A stretch of DNA of 64,000 bases from Chryseobacterium tagetis. Lineage in GTDB: Bacteria; Bacteroidota; Bacteroidia; Flavobacteriales; Weeksellaceae. A model generated the notes under the pieces. It saw only the letters and a list, made by a program, of their open reading frames with translations, was not told the origin of the DNA and made no database searches. The translations under genes and the position numbers were made by a program. The stretch is taken from the NCBI RefSeq assembly GCF_016735585.2, contig NZ_JAERSE020000003.1:62001-126000 (forward strand), written 5' to 3'. Shown here in pieces: positions 1 through 9,263 of this stretch (position 1 is its first letter; each line of letters starts with the position of its first letter).

Positions 1-728
1 ATACGTACGAAACCGGAGTGTTAGGAAAAGGTCAGGGGAGATCTGAAAATTTCGAAAACTTTAAAAAACTTGAGAAGTCTGCTTCTGACGATGAATTAGT
101 ATCCCTTTTAAATAATAAAAATAAAACTGTTGCGGTATATGTATCGGTAGGACTTTTGAACAGAAAACCTGAACTTCTGGAAGAGATTTTTCAGAAATTC
201 TTAAACCTTACCACTACAATTCATACACAGGATGGTTGTATTGTTGGAGATCAAAATCCAGCAGAACCTTTGTATAGCGCCTATTACCGTTCTTTGGATT
301 TAAAAAATGTACGAACAGATTCCAAATTACGTAAACTAGACAGTTTGATCATCTTTACTCCGAATTCACCGGAAAGTCTTTTACAGGAGGCATTCAGGTA
401 TAGAGTATATTCCAAGAATTACAGAAAACGAATTGAAGAGTTGGCGTTTAAAAATCATAGTATGGATGCAGTAAGGTATCTTGCGCATTGGCATAAGGGA
501 GATTATGCTGATGGTATTCAAAAAGAACTTATTGCAATGATTAAAAATGATTCTTTTCTCTATAATAAAAAAATGGTTCTGTCGGAATTGTTATCGTTCA
601 GGAATCCCGAAAATAAAGAATATATTCTTACTTATCTGAAAAAAGATACTCCGTTCAGTGATGATCATGAGATCTTAAAAGAATTAGAACCTAATGGGAT
701 CTTTCCGGGTGAATATCCTACTAAATAA
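1..728 (+). CDS. HEAT-repeat-like protein, 5' truncated by window edge
   Basis: The reading frame is open from the first complete codon at position 3, so this is the 3' part of a gene that starts outside the window. A GTG at 18 could act as a start, but the residues before it read as continuous protein. The visible 236-241 residues are charged, soluble and mostly helical, with short repeating helix pairs (KKLEKSASDDELVSLLNNKN, MDAVRYLAHWHKG) that resemble HEAT/ARM repeats. No catalytic motif is seen. It ends 58 bases before a secreted serine hydrolase on the same strand. Function is unknown; a scaffold role is only a guess from the helical repeats. Confidence 0.6.
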   Translation, partial: TYETGVLGKGQGRSENFENFKKLEKSASDDELVSLLNNKNKTVAVYVSVGLLNRKPELLEEIFQKFLNLTTTIHTQDGCIVGDQNPAEPLYSAYYRSLDLKNVRTDSKLRKLDSLIIFTPNSPESLLQEAFRYRVYSKNYRKRIEELAFKNHSMDAVRYLAHWHKGDYADGIQKELIAMIKNDSFLYNKKMVLSELLSFRNPENKEYILTYLKKDTPFSDDHEILKELEPNGIFPGEYPTK

Positions 729-786
729 AGCCGTTTATATGTAACAAAATTAACTTTTTTACTACCTATTCATTAAATCTCAGAAT

Positions 787-2106
787 ATGTTAAAAAAGTT
801 ATTTTTACTATCTGCAATCAGTGTTTCCGCTGTTGCATTTTCCCAAAATAATGTAAAAGAAAAGCTAAGCAATTATTTCGATTCTCTGTATGTACATCAT
901 AAAGTAATGGGGAGTTTTGCCTTGGCAGAAGATAATCGCCCGACTTTTATCAAAGTGGTAGGGTTTTCAGATGCAGCAAAACAGCAAAAAGCCAATGTAA
1001 ATACCCAATATCGTGTCGGTTCCATAAGCAAAACCTTTACAGCGGTACTGATCATGAAAGCTGTTGAAGACAAAAAGATTTCTTTAGATAAAAAACTTTC
1101 AGACTTTTATCCTGAAATTCCTAATGCGAATAAAATTACTATTGAAAATTTATTGCAGCACAGAAGCGGAATTCATAATCTGACCGATGAATCAGAATAT
1201 TTACAATATAATACAAAAGCTCAGACGGAAAGCAGTCTGGTTAATATTATTAAAAAATATACAAGTGATTTTGAACCGGGCTCAAAATATGCATACAGCA
1301 ATTCAAACTATATTTTGCTGGGCTTTATCCTTGAAAAAGTATACAAAAAGTCGTATGCAGAATTGATAAAAGATAAAATTACGAAGCCTTTAAAGTTGAC
1401 GTCAACGGAAGTAGGAGGGAAAATCGATCCTTCGAAAAATCAGGCAGAATCTTATGACTTTACCAATGGAAAATATGTGGCTTCATCTGAAACAGATATG
1501 AGTATTCCGATTGGAGCGGGAAATATCATCTCGACACCAAGAGATCTTTTGAATTTTATTCTGGGATTGGAACAGGGAAAACTGATCAAAAAAGAAGGTC
1601 TGGAAAAAATGAAAACCTTTATGGATAACTATGGGTCTGGCTTGATGAAAGTTCCGTTTCAGCAATACTGGGGATTTGGGCATACAGGAGGAATTGATAA
1701 TTTCAGATCGGTATTGTTCTATTTCCCTGATTTAAAAGTTGCAGTGGCTTTCACTACCAATCAGTCAAATATGGATACTAATGAAATTTCTATTAAAATG
1801 ATAGAGACTGCAATGGGAAAAGATTTTACAATGCCAAGCTTTAAAACGGTGCAAGTTCCGGAAAATGTACTTCAGAAATATGTCGGCACTTATTCAAGTA
1901 AAGATGTACCCTTAAAAATTAATATCTTTATCCAGAATAAAAAACTGATGGCGCAGGCAACGGGACAAAGTGCATTTCCTTTGGAAGCGACTTCAAATAC
2001 CAGTTTTGAATTTGATGCAGCAGGAATCGGAATCGATTTTAATCCGGAAAAAAAACAGTTTGACATCAAGCAGAGAGGAACAAAAAATACGTTCACAAAA
2101 GAATAA
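787..2106 (+). CDS. Secreted serine hydrolase, beta-lactamase/DD-peptidase fold
   Basis: The 439-residue protein begins with a signal peptide (residues 1-19, cut after VAFS). It has the three class C/DD-peptidase motifs: SxxK at S79-I-S-K82, YxN at Y170-S-N172, and HTGG at 299-302. S79 is the expected nucleophile and K82 the general base. Family members hydrolyse beta-lactams, D-amino-acid peptides or esters, so the substrate cannot be set from sequence. The region after about residue 350 is a small beta-rich C-terminal domain of the kind often attached to these enzymes. It probably acts in the periplasm. A second paralogue of this family lies at 56913-58034. Confidence 0.9.
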   Translation: MLKKLFLLSAISVSAVAFSQNNVKEKLSNYFDSLYVHHKVMGSFALAEDNRPTFIKVVGFSDAAKQQKANVNTQYRVGSISKTFTAVLIMKAVEDKKISLDKKLSDFYPEIPNANKITIENLLQHRSGIHNLTDESEYLQYNTKAQTESSLVNIIKKYTSDFEPGSKYAYSNSNYILLGFILEKVYKKSYAELIKDKITKPLKLTSTEVGGKIDPSKNQAESYDFTNGKYVASSETDMSIPIGAGNIISTPRDLLNFILGLEQGKLIKKEGLEKMKTFMDNYGSGLMKVPFQQYWGFGHTGGIDNFRSVLFYFPDLKVAVAFTTNQSNMDTNEISIKMIETAMGKDFTMPSFKTVQVPENVLQKYVGTYSSKDVPLKINIFIQNKKLMAQATGQSAFPLEATSNTSFEFDAAGIGIDFNPEKKQFDIKQRGTKNTFTKE

Positions 2107-2180
2107 TAAAAAAAATACATATTATTGAATGTTAAAAAACAAATCAATATTTAAATAAAAAATAACTCTAAACAATACTA

Positions 2181-4694
2181 ATGAAAAAAGCCATTTTATC
2201 GATTGCTCTTTTGAGTGGAATTTTCTTTTCCACAAATATAGCAGCACAAACCGAAACTTCAGGCAGAGAAAAAGTGTACAGAGCTACACATACGAAAGTA
2301 ACAGAACTGAAACATACCAAGCTGAAAGTAAATTTCGATTATCAGAAAGAACAGATGAATGGAGAAGAATGGCTGACTGCGGCTCCGTTTTTCTATCCGA
2401 CCAACGAATTGACGCTTGATGCAAAAGGAATGCTGATTCATGAAGTAGCACTGGATATAAATGGTAAAAAATCTCCTTTGAAATATGACTATAAGGATGA
2501 TGTTTTAAAAATTACTTTAGATAAAACCTATCAGAAAAATCAGGATTACACGGTTTACATCAAATATACAGCGCGTCCGAGTGAAGTGAAGCAGGAAGGA
2601 AGTGCGGCAATTAATGATGCAAAAGGTTTGTATTTCATTAATGCTCAGGGAAAAGATCCGGATATGCCGACTCAGATCTGGACACAGGGAGAGACAGAAT
2701 CTTCTTCTGCCTGGTTTCCTACAATTGATAAATCCAACCAAAAAACAACTCAGGAAATTTACATGACGGTTCCTGATAAATATGTAACCCTTTCCAACGG
2801 ACTTTTAAAAGATTCTCAAAAAGAAGCAAACGGATTGAGAACCGATCATTGGGTAATGGATAAAAGACACTCTACGTATCTTTTCTTCATGGGAGTGGGA
2901 GATTATGCAATAGTGAAAGACAAGTGGAGAAATATTGCCGTTGACTACTATATCGAAAAAGAATACGAACCGTACGCAAAACAGATTTATGGAAATACTC
3001 CTGAAATGATTGAGTTTTTCTCTAAAAAACTGGGATATGATTATCCTTGGGCAAAATATGCGCAAATTTCCGGAAGAGATTACGTGAGTGGAGCGATGGA
3101 AAATACAACAGCAACGCTTCACGGAAGTGATATTTTGCAAAAACCGGGACAATTGATCGATGAAAATACTTGGGAAGACACTATTGCGCATGAATTATTC
3201 CATCAATGGTTTGGAGATTTAGTAACAGCAGAAAGCTGGAGTAATCTTACCGTAAACGAATCTTTTGCAAACTATTCAGAATATCTTTGGAATGAATACA
3301 AATACGGAAAAGATCAGGCAGATTACCATCAGATGATGGATGTCAATATGTATCTTACAACGCCGGGTAATTTCGATAAGCATTTAGTGAGATTCGATTA
3401 TGATTCCCGTGAAGATGTTTTTGATCTGGTAACGTACCAAAAAGGAGGGGCGATCCTTCATATGCTGAGAAATTATTTAGGAGATGATGCTTTCTTTGCA
3501 GGATTAAATGACTATCTGAAAACGTATGAATATCAAAACGGAGAAGCGCACCAATTAAGATTATCTTTAGAAAAAGTTTCCGGAAAAGACCTGAACTGGT
3601 TCTTTAATCAATGGTATTTCGGAGGCGGAAACCCGAAACTTAAATATTCTTACACGTTTGAACCTGTTAAAAAACAAATTGCAGTGGTTATCGAGCAGAC
3701 TCAGGAATTGCCATTCCAGTTTCCTTTGGCAATTGATGTATATGATAACGGAAAACCTAAAAGATATAATGTCTGGGTAAATGCTACGGCAAAAAATACC
3801 TTTAATTTTGATGTATCTAAAAATGCAGATTTGGTAAATATCAATGCAGACGGAGTATTGTTGGCAGATATTACAGATCAGAAGACACCTGAGCAAAATT
3901 TAATGCAATATTTAGGCTCAAAAGAATTCAAAAGCAGATATGATGCATTAAACGGGATCAAAGATCAGGTAGGGAAAAGTCCTGCGGCAACGAAATTACT
4001 GACGGCTGCGATCAAAGATCCTTTCTTCAGAGTAAGAATGAGAGCATTAAAGACGATGGATTTATCCAATGCAGAACAATTCAAAGCGATGGGAGCCGAT
4101 GCTGAAAAATTGGCTACCAACGATCCGAAAACATTGGTTCAGGCAGCGGCAATTTCGGCGTTGGCAAAAACAAAAGATAAAAAATACCTTCCTATTTTCG
4201 AAAAAGGATTAAATGCGATTTCCAATGCTGTAAAGGCAAGTTCTGTGAGCGCAATTATTGATGTTGATCCTTCAAGAGCCAGTTCTTTAGCAGATAAAAT
4301 TGATTTAGAAGGAGCTTCGGATAAACTATTGGAGAAATTGTTACCAATTATTGTTAAAAATAAAGTAACCTCTCAAATGCCAAATATTGCTCAGGTAGTG
4401 GCTTTTTATCCGTTTATCAAATTCCAGAATCCTGAATTAGGAAAATCTGGGGAAGAAGGATACAACTGGATCATGAGTTCTGACAATTTGAAAGCAACAG
4501 AAAGCATTACAAAAATGCTGGGTCATGTAAAAGGACAGATAGGAGACAATCCACAGGCAAAAATGATGATTGTTCAGATGTTAAAAGACGGCTTAAGTAA
4601 AAAAATGGAGCTTTTGAAGCAAAATCCTCAAAATGCTGCAAGTATCAATAAGCAGATCGATGTAATCAATAAAGCGATTGCAGATTTTAAATAG
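2181..4694 (+). CDS. M1 family zinc aminopeptidase with C-terminal HEAT-like region
   Basis: An 837-residue exported metallopeptidase with a signal peptide ending near residue 22 (NIAAQ). The M1 signature is complete: the exopeptidase motif GAMEN at 304-308, the zinc site H337-E-L-F-H341, and the third ligand E360 18 residues later in NESFANY. The N-terminal beta domain covers roughly 40-250 and the catalytic domain 250-480. The last 250 residues are helical with short repeats (KTLVQAAAISALAKTKDKKY) resembling a HEAT/ARM-type tail. It should remove N-terminal residues from peptides in the periplasm. The next gene is preceded by a strong hairpin, so this gene is probably the end of its transcript. 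Confidence 0.93.
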   Translation: MKKAILSIALLSGIFFSTNIAAQTETSGREKVYRATHTKVTELKHTKLKVNFDYQKEQMNGEEWLTAAPFFYPTNELTLDAKGMLIHEVALDINGKKSPLKYDYKDDVLKITLDKTYQKNQDYTVYIKYTARPSEVKQEGSAAINDAKGLYFINAQGKDPDMPTQIWTQGETESSSAWFPTIDKSNQKTTQEIYMTVPDKYVTLSNGLLKDSQKEANGLRTDHWVMDKRHSTYLFFMGVGDYAIVKDKWRNIAVDYYIEKEYEPYAKQIYGNTPEMIEFFSKKLGYDYPWAKYAQISGRDYVSGAMENTTATLHGSDILQKPGQLIDENTWEDTIAHELFHQWFGDLVTAESWSNLTVNESFANYSEYLWNEYKYGKDQADYHQMMDVNMYLTTPGNFDKHLVRFDYDSREDVFDLVTYQKGGAILHMLRNYLGDDAFFAGLNDYLKTYEYQNGEAHQLRLSLEKVSGKDLNWFFNQWYFGGGNPKLKYSYTFEPVKKQIAVVIEQTQELPFQFPLAIDVYDNGKPKRYNVWVNATAKNTFNFDVSKNADLVNINADGVLLADITDQKTPEQNLMQYLGSKEFKSRYDALNGIKDQVGKSPAATKLLTAAIKDPFFRVRMRALKTMDLSNAEQFKAMGADAEKLATNDPKTLVQAAAISALAKTKDKKYLPIFEKGLNAISNAVKASSVSAIIDVDPSRASSLADKIDLEGASDKLLEKLLPIIVKNKVTSQMPNIAQVVAFYPFIKFQNPELGKSGEEGYNWIMSSDNLKATESITKMLGHVKGQIGDNPQAKMMIVQMLKDGLSKKMELLKQNPQNAASINKQIDVINKAIADFK

Positions 4695-4712
4695 ATCAAT
4701 ACCAATCATAGT

Positions 4713-4745
4713 AAAAAGCACTTCTGAAAAGAGGTGCTTTTTAAT
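4713..4745 (+). terminator. Rho-independent terminator after aminopeptidase gene
   Basis: The stem AAAAAGCACTTC pairs with GAGGTGCTTTTT (one G-U pair) around a TGAAAA loop and is followed by T-rich sequence. It lies 18 bases after the M1 peptidase stop codon. Confidence 0.8.
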
Positions 4746-4885
4746 TTTATGTCCTAAAAATGATATAAGATTTTCTTTGTCGGAATAATAACATGAGTAA
4801 TATTTAAAAACAAGCTTAAAATACTTCCCTATTATAATCGATTAAACGTTTACATTTTTTAAATTCGTATAAAAATTAAAATAAT

Positions 4886-6214
4886 ATGACTTTTGGAATT
4901 GAGGCTGCAAGCTATTATGTGCCTTCTTTGTATTTGGAAATTAAGGATTTAGCAGAAAAAAGAGGAATAGAACCGGCAAAGCTGGAAAAAGGGTTGGGAT
5001 TGCATAAAATGGGATTTCCTGATGTTCACGAAGATGCGGCAACTTTTGCAGCAGAAGCTTTGTTGAAGCTCATCAAAGATTACAACATCAATCCAAAAGA
5101 AATAGCAAGAATTTATCTGGGAACGGAAAGTGCTCTGGATGCAGCAAAACCGACGGCTTCTTACGCGATGCAGATGGTTGAAAAAGTGTTGGAAGCAGAA
5201 TTTGGAGAAAGATGTTTCATAAACTGTGATGTGGTAGATATGACTTTTGCGTGTATCGGAGCAGTAGATGCGCTTCACAATTCTCTGGATTTTGTAAGAG
5301 TTAATCCTGACAAAAAAGCGGTGGTTATTGCAAGTGATTATGCAAAATATGAGTTGGCTTCTTCAGGTGAATATACACAGGGAGGAGGTGCAGTTTCAGT
5401 TTTGGTCTCTTCTAAGCCTGATTTACTTGAAATTGAAAACAATTGGGGAGTCGCAACAGAAAGTGTTTTTGACTTTTTCAAACCGAGACGTCATTTCAAA
5501 AAAGAAGAGTTGACTAATGCTCCTGAAAATTTTCCGGAGAAAATAGAGATCTTTACAGATGAACCTGTTTTTGACGGGCAATATTCAAACCAATGTTATC
5601 AGGACAGAATCAGAGAAGCATACAACCATTATAAAGAAATCACAGGCGAAAATAAGCCTTATGAAGCCTGGAAATACCTTATTTTCCATCTTCCTTACGC
5701 ATTTCATGGGAAGAGAGTTTTTACTGAGATTTACAGCTTAGAAAACGGACTTTCCTATGAAACATCGGAAGAGCAGAAAGCAGTAGCTAAATCTGAAGGT
5801 TATATTCAGTTTATTAATGACAAGATTGAAAAATCACAAAGAGCTTCTTCAGAGATAGGAAATATGTATACTGCTTCTATTTTTATGGCTTTACTTTCTG
5901 CATTGCAGACTTCATTCAATGAAAATGAAGAATTAGCAGGTCAGGAAATAGGATTTTTAGGCTATGGAAGTGGATCTAAATCTAAAGTTTTTGCAGGACG
6001 AGTTTCAGAGAACTGGAAAAATGTGGTGGCAAAATGGGATTTATTTGAAGGCTTAAAAAAAAGAACCGCCATCGATTTTGATACCTATGAAAAACTTCAC
6101 AGAAAGCAGTTGGAAAACTCGGTGAACGAGAATTATAAAGGTTTCGGGTTACAAGCTTTAGAACTGGAAAGTCCTGTTTTGAAAGGAGCAAGATATTACG
6201 GTTATCAAGAATAA
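4886..6214 (+). CDS. Hydroxymethylglutaryl-CoA synthase family protein
   Basis: A 442-residue thiolase-fold enzyme that condenses acetyl-CoA with acetoacetyl-CoA to HMG-CoA, the entry to the mevalonate route to isoprenoids. The expected catalytic residues are visible: Glu81 in LGTESALD, the nucleophile Cys123 in TFACIGA, and His268 in IFHLPYAFHGK. Length is in the range for bacterial HMG-CoA synthases. A signal peptide is absent, so it is cytosolic. The gene stands alone between two hairpin terminators; HMG-CoA reductase is not in the window. A related polyketide beta-branching synthase is possible by fold, but no polyketide genes are nearby. Confidence 0.88.
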   Translation: MTFGIEAASYYVPSLYLEIKDLAEKRGIEPAKLEKGLGLHKMGFPDVHEDAATFAAEALLKLIKDYNINPKEIARIYLGTESALDAAKPTASYAMQMVEKVLEAEFGERCFINCDVVDMTFACIGAVDALHNSLDFVRVNPDKKAVVIASDYAKYELASSGEYTQGGGAVSVLVSSKPDLLEIENNWGVATESVFDFFKPRRHFKKEELTNAPENFPEKIEIFTDEPVFDGQYSNQCYQDRIREAYNHYKEITGENKPYEAWKYLIFHLPYAFHGKRVFTEIYSLENGLSYETSEEQKAVAKSEGYIQFINDKIEKSQRASSEIGNMYTASIFMALLSALQTSFNENEELAGQEIGFLGYGSGSKSKVFAGRVSENWKNVVAKWDLFEGLKKRTAIDFDTYEKLHRKQLENSVNENYKGFGLQALELESPVLKGARYYGYQE

Positions 6215-6232
6215 TCAAATCAATACTAAAAT

Positions 6233-6264
6233 AAAAAAACATCTCAATTTTTGAGGTGTTTTTT
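6233..6264. terminator. Bidirectional terminator between convergent genes
   Basis: The arms AAAAACATCTCAA and TTGAGGTGTTTTT form a hairpin with A-rich and T-rich flanks on both strands. It sits between the HMG-CoA synthase gene (+) and the AraC regulator gene (-), so it can serve both. Confidence 0.8.
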
Positions 6265-7188
6265 TTATTCTAAAAACAAAATCTTATCCTGATAATTTTT
6301 CGGAGTAATTCCAACCAATTGTTTGAATACTCTTGTAAAATAATTAGTATCCGAAAAACCAGTCTGATAAGCCGTTTCTTTAATGCTGTTCTGGCTTGCC
6401 AACAACTCTTTAGCACGATTTATTCTTTCCTGCAAAATAAAATCATTTGGAGAAGTTCCCAGTTCATCTTTAAACATTTTAAAGAAATTAGACTTACTCA
6501 CATAAGCCATCTTGGCGATACTGTCAATCGATAACTTTTGGTGAATATTTTTTTTGATATAATCTACCACAAAACCAATTCTCGACTTGTTTTTAGCAAT
6601 ATTCTTTTCCATCATGCTTCTTGCCTGGGTCTGCATCAGCCGGATCAAAAGTTCCTTTAATGCAAAATCAGCCATAATATCTTTTTGCGAGTTATCATCC
6701 ATCGCAATTCTCATAATATTATTGGTAGCCGAAGCCAAAGACTGATTATTAAACAAAAAATATTCATCCAGTTCAATATTCCATTGTGAAGTTTCATCCA
6801 CTTTTGGGAGATGGTAATTCAAATGATTCAGAGAATTTTCAATAAATTCGGGATTCAGGCTCAAAGAAATGCATTGTGAAGGAGTTTCGTCAGCTTCGGG
6901 AAAATCAATAACCATGGTTTCTCCCGGTGAAACAAGTACGCTTTCTCCCGGATAATAATCAAAGTAGCTGGTTTTATTATCCAGTTTCATATGTTTTTTT
7001 CCACGAAGCATGGCTGTAAATGCAATTGTTTCAAAATGCAGTTTTACGTCAAAAGCGGCCTTATGAGTTTCATAAATGCTAAATTCACAATTGTTTAGAT
7101 TGAATTTTGTCTGATTTTCAACTAAGTGTAATAGTTGGTTTTCCCTTTTTAATTCAGGAGTTTCTAATAAAATCTTGTTATTGTTCAT
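6265..7188 (-). CDS. AraC family transcriptional regulator
   Basis: The protein has an N-terminal beta-rich sensor domain (about residues 1-190) and a C-terminal AraC double helix-turn-helix (about 205-305), with SIDSIAKMAYVSKSNFFKMF as the first HTH and IKETAYQTGFSDTNYFTRVF as the second. I chose the ATG at 7188 rather than the upstream ATG at 7215, because a -7 promoter box ends at 7217 and would leave the longer start outside the transcript; this gives 307 residues. It diverges from the aldehyde dehydrogenase gene, and the 180 bases between them carry repeats spaced 21 bp apart. It probably controls the aldehyde/alcohol dehydrogenase cluster (inference). Confidence 0.85.
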   Translation of the reverse strand: MNNNKILLETPELKRENQLLHLVENQTKFNLNNCEFSIYETHKAAFDVKLHFETIAFTAMLRGKKHMKLDNKTSYFDYYPGESVLVSPGETMVIDFPEADETPSQCISLSLNPEFIENSLNHLNYHLPKVDETSQWNIELDEYFLFNNQSLASATNNIMRIAMDDNSQKDIMADFALKELLIRLMQTQARSMMEKNIAKNKSRIGFVVDYIKKNIHQKLSIDSIAKMAYVSKSNFFKMFKDELGTSPNDFILQERINRAKELLASQNSIKETAYQTGFSDTNYFTRVFKQLVGITPKNYQDKILFLE

Positions 7189-7216
7189 TTCTAAACATTT
7201 TTTATTGCCTGTCACT

Positions 7217-7224
7217 CAAATATA
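7217..7224 (-). promoter_or_regulatory. Candidate -7 box for AraC regulator gene
   Basis: On the minus strand this reads TATATTTG, an exact match to the Bacteroidetes TAnnTTTG box. No TTG lies at the expected distance upstream. It favours the start at 7188. Confidence 0.4.
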
Positions 7225-7275
7225 GAAAATTATCAACTTACATTACTGTTAATGAAATTATAAAGTTTGCGGTCT

Positions 7276-7307
7276 GCACGATTTTGAAGTTTTTTTGTAC
7301 GATTGTG
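7276..7307. promoter_or_regulatory. Candidate AraC operator, direct repeats 21 bp apart
   Basis: Two copies of G(C/T)ACGATT(T/G)TG begin at 7276 and 7297, exactly 21 bp apart, which is two helical turns as for AraC-type half sites. A weaker copy, TACGAATGTT, starts at 7311. They lie between the divergent AraC and aldehyde dehydrogenase genes. Binding is an inference. Confidence 0.4.
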
Positions 7308-7369
7308 CTATACGAATGTTGGAGGTAAGTGTAATTTGGTGTTATAAAAAAAATTAAACTTATACTAAT

Positions 7370-8899
7370 ATGAGCACTACAACACAACAGCAATCAGGCA
7401 CTTTATTACAGTGGCCTGAATTCAAAAACAGATACGATAACTATATCAACGGAAAATTTACAGCACCCGTAAACGGACAGTATTTTGATGTTGTTTCTCC
7501 GGTAGACGGAAGAAATTTCACGCAGGCAGCTCACTCTTCAAAAGAAGATTTAGAATTGGCAGTAAATGCAGCGGAAAAAGCATTTCAAACCTGGAAAGAT
7601 ACATCATCTACAGAAAGAAGTATTATTTTAAATAAAATTGCTGACAGAATCGAGCAGAATTTAGAATATTTAGCAACCGTTGAAACAATTGATAACGGTA
7701 AAGCAGTAAGAGAGACATTGGCGGCAGATTTACCTTTGGCAGTTGATCATTTCAGATATTTTGCTTCAGTTATCAGAGCGGAGGAAGGTTCACACAACGA
7801 ACTGGATAAAGATACAGTATCTCTTATTGTTCACGAACCTCTTGGAGTAATCGCTCAAATCATCCCTTGGAACTTTCCCATCTTAATGGCAGTATGGAAA
7901 TTGGCTCCGGCTTTGGCGGCAGGAAACTGTGTAGTTTTAAAACCGGCTGAAAGTACACCGATTTCTATCATGGTGTTGATGGAGATCATCGGAGATTTAC
8001 TTCCTGATGGCGTAGTAAATATCGTAAATGGTTTTGGAGCAGAATTAGGAAGAGCATTAGTAACCAATCCAAAAGTGGCAAAAGCTGCATTTACAGGTTC
8101 TACGGCAACAGGTCGTTTAGTAATGCAATACGCAACAGAAAATATCATTCCGGTTACTTTGGAATTGGGAGGGAAGTCTCCAAATGTTTTCTTTAGCTCT
8201 GTAATGGATGCAGATGATGCGTTTTTAGATAAGGCAATTGAAGGAGCAGTTCTTTTTGCTTTAAATCAGGGTGAAATCTGTACGTGTCCGTCAAGATTAT
8301 TAGTTCAGGAAGACATTGCAGATGCTTTCATTGCAAAAGTTATTGAAAGAGTAAAAGCGATCAAAGTAGGAAATCCATTAGATAAAACGGTGATGATGGG
8401 AGCGCAGGCTTCTCAGATTCAAAAAGATAAAATTCTTTCTTATATCAAATTAGGAAAAGAAGAAGGAGCAGAAGTTCTTGTTGGTGGAGATGTAAACAAT
8501 GTAGGAGAAGGTCTTGAAAACGGATATTACATCCAGCCAACCATCTTCAAAGGAAACAACAGAATGAGAATCTTCCAGGAAGAAATTTTCGGACCTGTGT
8601 TGGCATTTACAACGTTCAAAGACGAAGAAGAAGGAATCAAAATAGCAAATGATACTATTTATGGTCTTGGAGCAGGAGTTTGGACGAGAGATGCACACCA
8701 GTTGTATAATGTTCCTCGTCAGATTCAGGCAGGGAGAGTTTGGGTAAACCAGTATCACTCTTATCCGGCAGGAGCACCTTTCGGAGGATACAAACAGTCA
8801 GGAATTGGTCGTGAAAACCACAAAATGATGTTAGATCATTATCGTCAGACTAAAAACATGTTGATTTCCTACAACAAAAACAAATTAGGTTTCTTTTAA
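7370..8899 (+). CDS. Aldehyde dehydrogenase (NAD(P)+), ExaC/AldB type
   Basis: A 509-residue aldehyde dehydrogenase that oxidises aldehydes to acids. The catalytic glutamate is E265 in [11 protein letters not shown] and the nucleophile is C304 in [11 protein letters not shown]. The neighbouring sequence, with the GEICTC element and the C-terminal [11 protein letters not shown] tail, matches the acetaldehyde/chloroacetaldehyde dehydrogenase (ExaC/AldB) branch. Upstream is a divergent AraC gene; downstream are an AdhP-like alcohol dehydrogenase and a DUF779 protein, a family commonly found beside this type of dehydrogenase. Together they suggest an alcohol to aldehyde to acid pathway in the cytosol, probably inducible by the substrate. 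Confidence 0.93.
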   Translation: MSTTTQQQSGTLLQWPEFKNRYDNYINGKFTAPVNGQYFDVVSPVDGRNFTQAAHSSKEDLELAVNAAEKAFQTWKDTSSTERSIILNKIADRIEQNLEYLATVETIDNGKAVRETLAADLPLAVDHFRYFASVIRAEEGSHNELDKDTVSLIVHEPLGVIAQIIPWNFPILMAVWKLAPALAAGNCVVLKPAESTPISIMVLMEIIGDLLPDGVVNIVNGFGAELGRALVTNPKVAKAAFTGSTATGRLVMQYATENIIPVTLELGGKSPNVFFSSVMDADDAFLDKAIEGAVLFALNQGEICTCPSRLLVQEDIADAFIAKVIERVKAIKVGNPLDKTVMMGAQASQIQKDKILSYIKLGKEEGAEVLVGGDVNNVGEGLENGYYIQPTIFKGNNRMRIFQEEIFGPVLAFTTFKDEEEGIKIANDTIYGLGAGVWTRDAHQLYNVPRQIQAGRVWVNQYHSYPAGAPFGGYKQSGIGRENHKMMLDHYRQTKNMLISYNKNKLGFF

Positions 8900-8917
8900 T
8901 TTTAAATATTAGAGCGT

Positions 8918-8959
8918 GCCCGTTTTCCCCATCTCGGCAATGGGGAAAAACGGTCGGGC
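8918..8959. repeat. Intergenic palindrome, long hairpin
   Basis: The arms GCCCG...CGGGC enclose a second stem, TTTTCCCCAT with ATGGGGAAAA, around a CTCGGCA loop. It starts 18 bases after the aldehyde dehydrogenase stop and could end its transcript, but it lacks a T-tract and is unusually GC-rich for the genome. The sequence up to about 9035 (TTTCACTTCGCTTCGGTGC) continues in the same GC-rich style, suggesting a dispersed intergenic element. Confidence 0.6.
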
Positions 8960-9126
8960 TATCCAGGGTTTCACTTCGCTTCGGTGCTTTGCACTTTCGT
9001 TTTTCAAACGAGACCCTTCCTATCCCTCACGCAAACAATACTTATCCTTATCCGAAATTTTTGGGTAAGTAAGAAATTGTATGTCCTTATTGAACATTTT
9101 AAAGGCTTTCTAAATAAAAAAGGTAA

Positions 9127-9220
9127 GAATCTTTGTGTCTTAGCTAAGTGAAACGCCTTTGAGAACCTAAAAATATACAGGATAATAGGCAAAGAAAACT
9201 TTGTGTTCTTTGCGTTAAAA
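9127..9220. repeat. Intergenic repeat relic containing CTTTGCGTTAAAA
   Basis: This non-coding stretch between the aldehyde and alcohol dehydrogenase genes holds two related words, ATCTTTGTGTCTTAG near its start and TTCTTTGCGTTAAAA at its end. The second word recurs at the right end of the inverted-repeat element at 51084-51234. I see no gene in 8900-9263. Confidence 0.4.
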
Positions 9221-9263
9221 TAATAATCAATTCAAATTAAAAACTAAATCAAAAAATCAAAAT

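Noticed and set aside
787..2106. Acquired beta-lactamase resistance gene
   Set aside because: The three motifs are shared by many DD-peptidases and esterases, and neither this gene nor 56913-58034 shows signs of recent transfer or a specific carbapenemase type.
2805..3191. 128-codon ORF antisense to the aminopeptidase gene, and similar long antisense ORFs (for example 22830-23273, 23286-23741, 29398-29850)
   Set aside because: They lie fully inside strong genes, have protein-unlike composition and no recognisable family, and follow the codon shadow of the real gene.
8450..8758. 102-codon antisense ORF in the aldehyde dehydrogenase gene
   Set aside because: A shadow ORF within a strongly conserved coding region; no start context.
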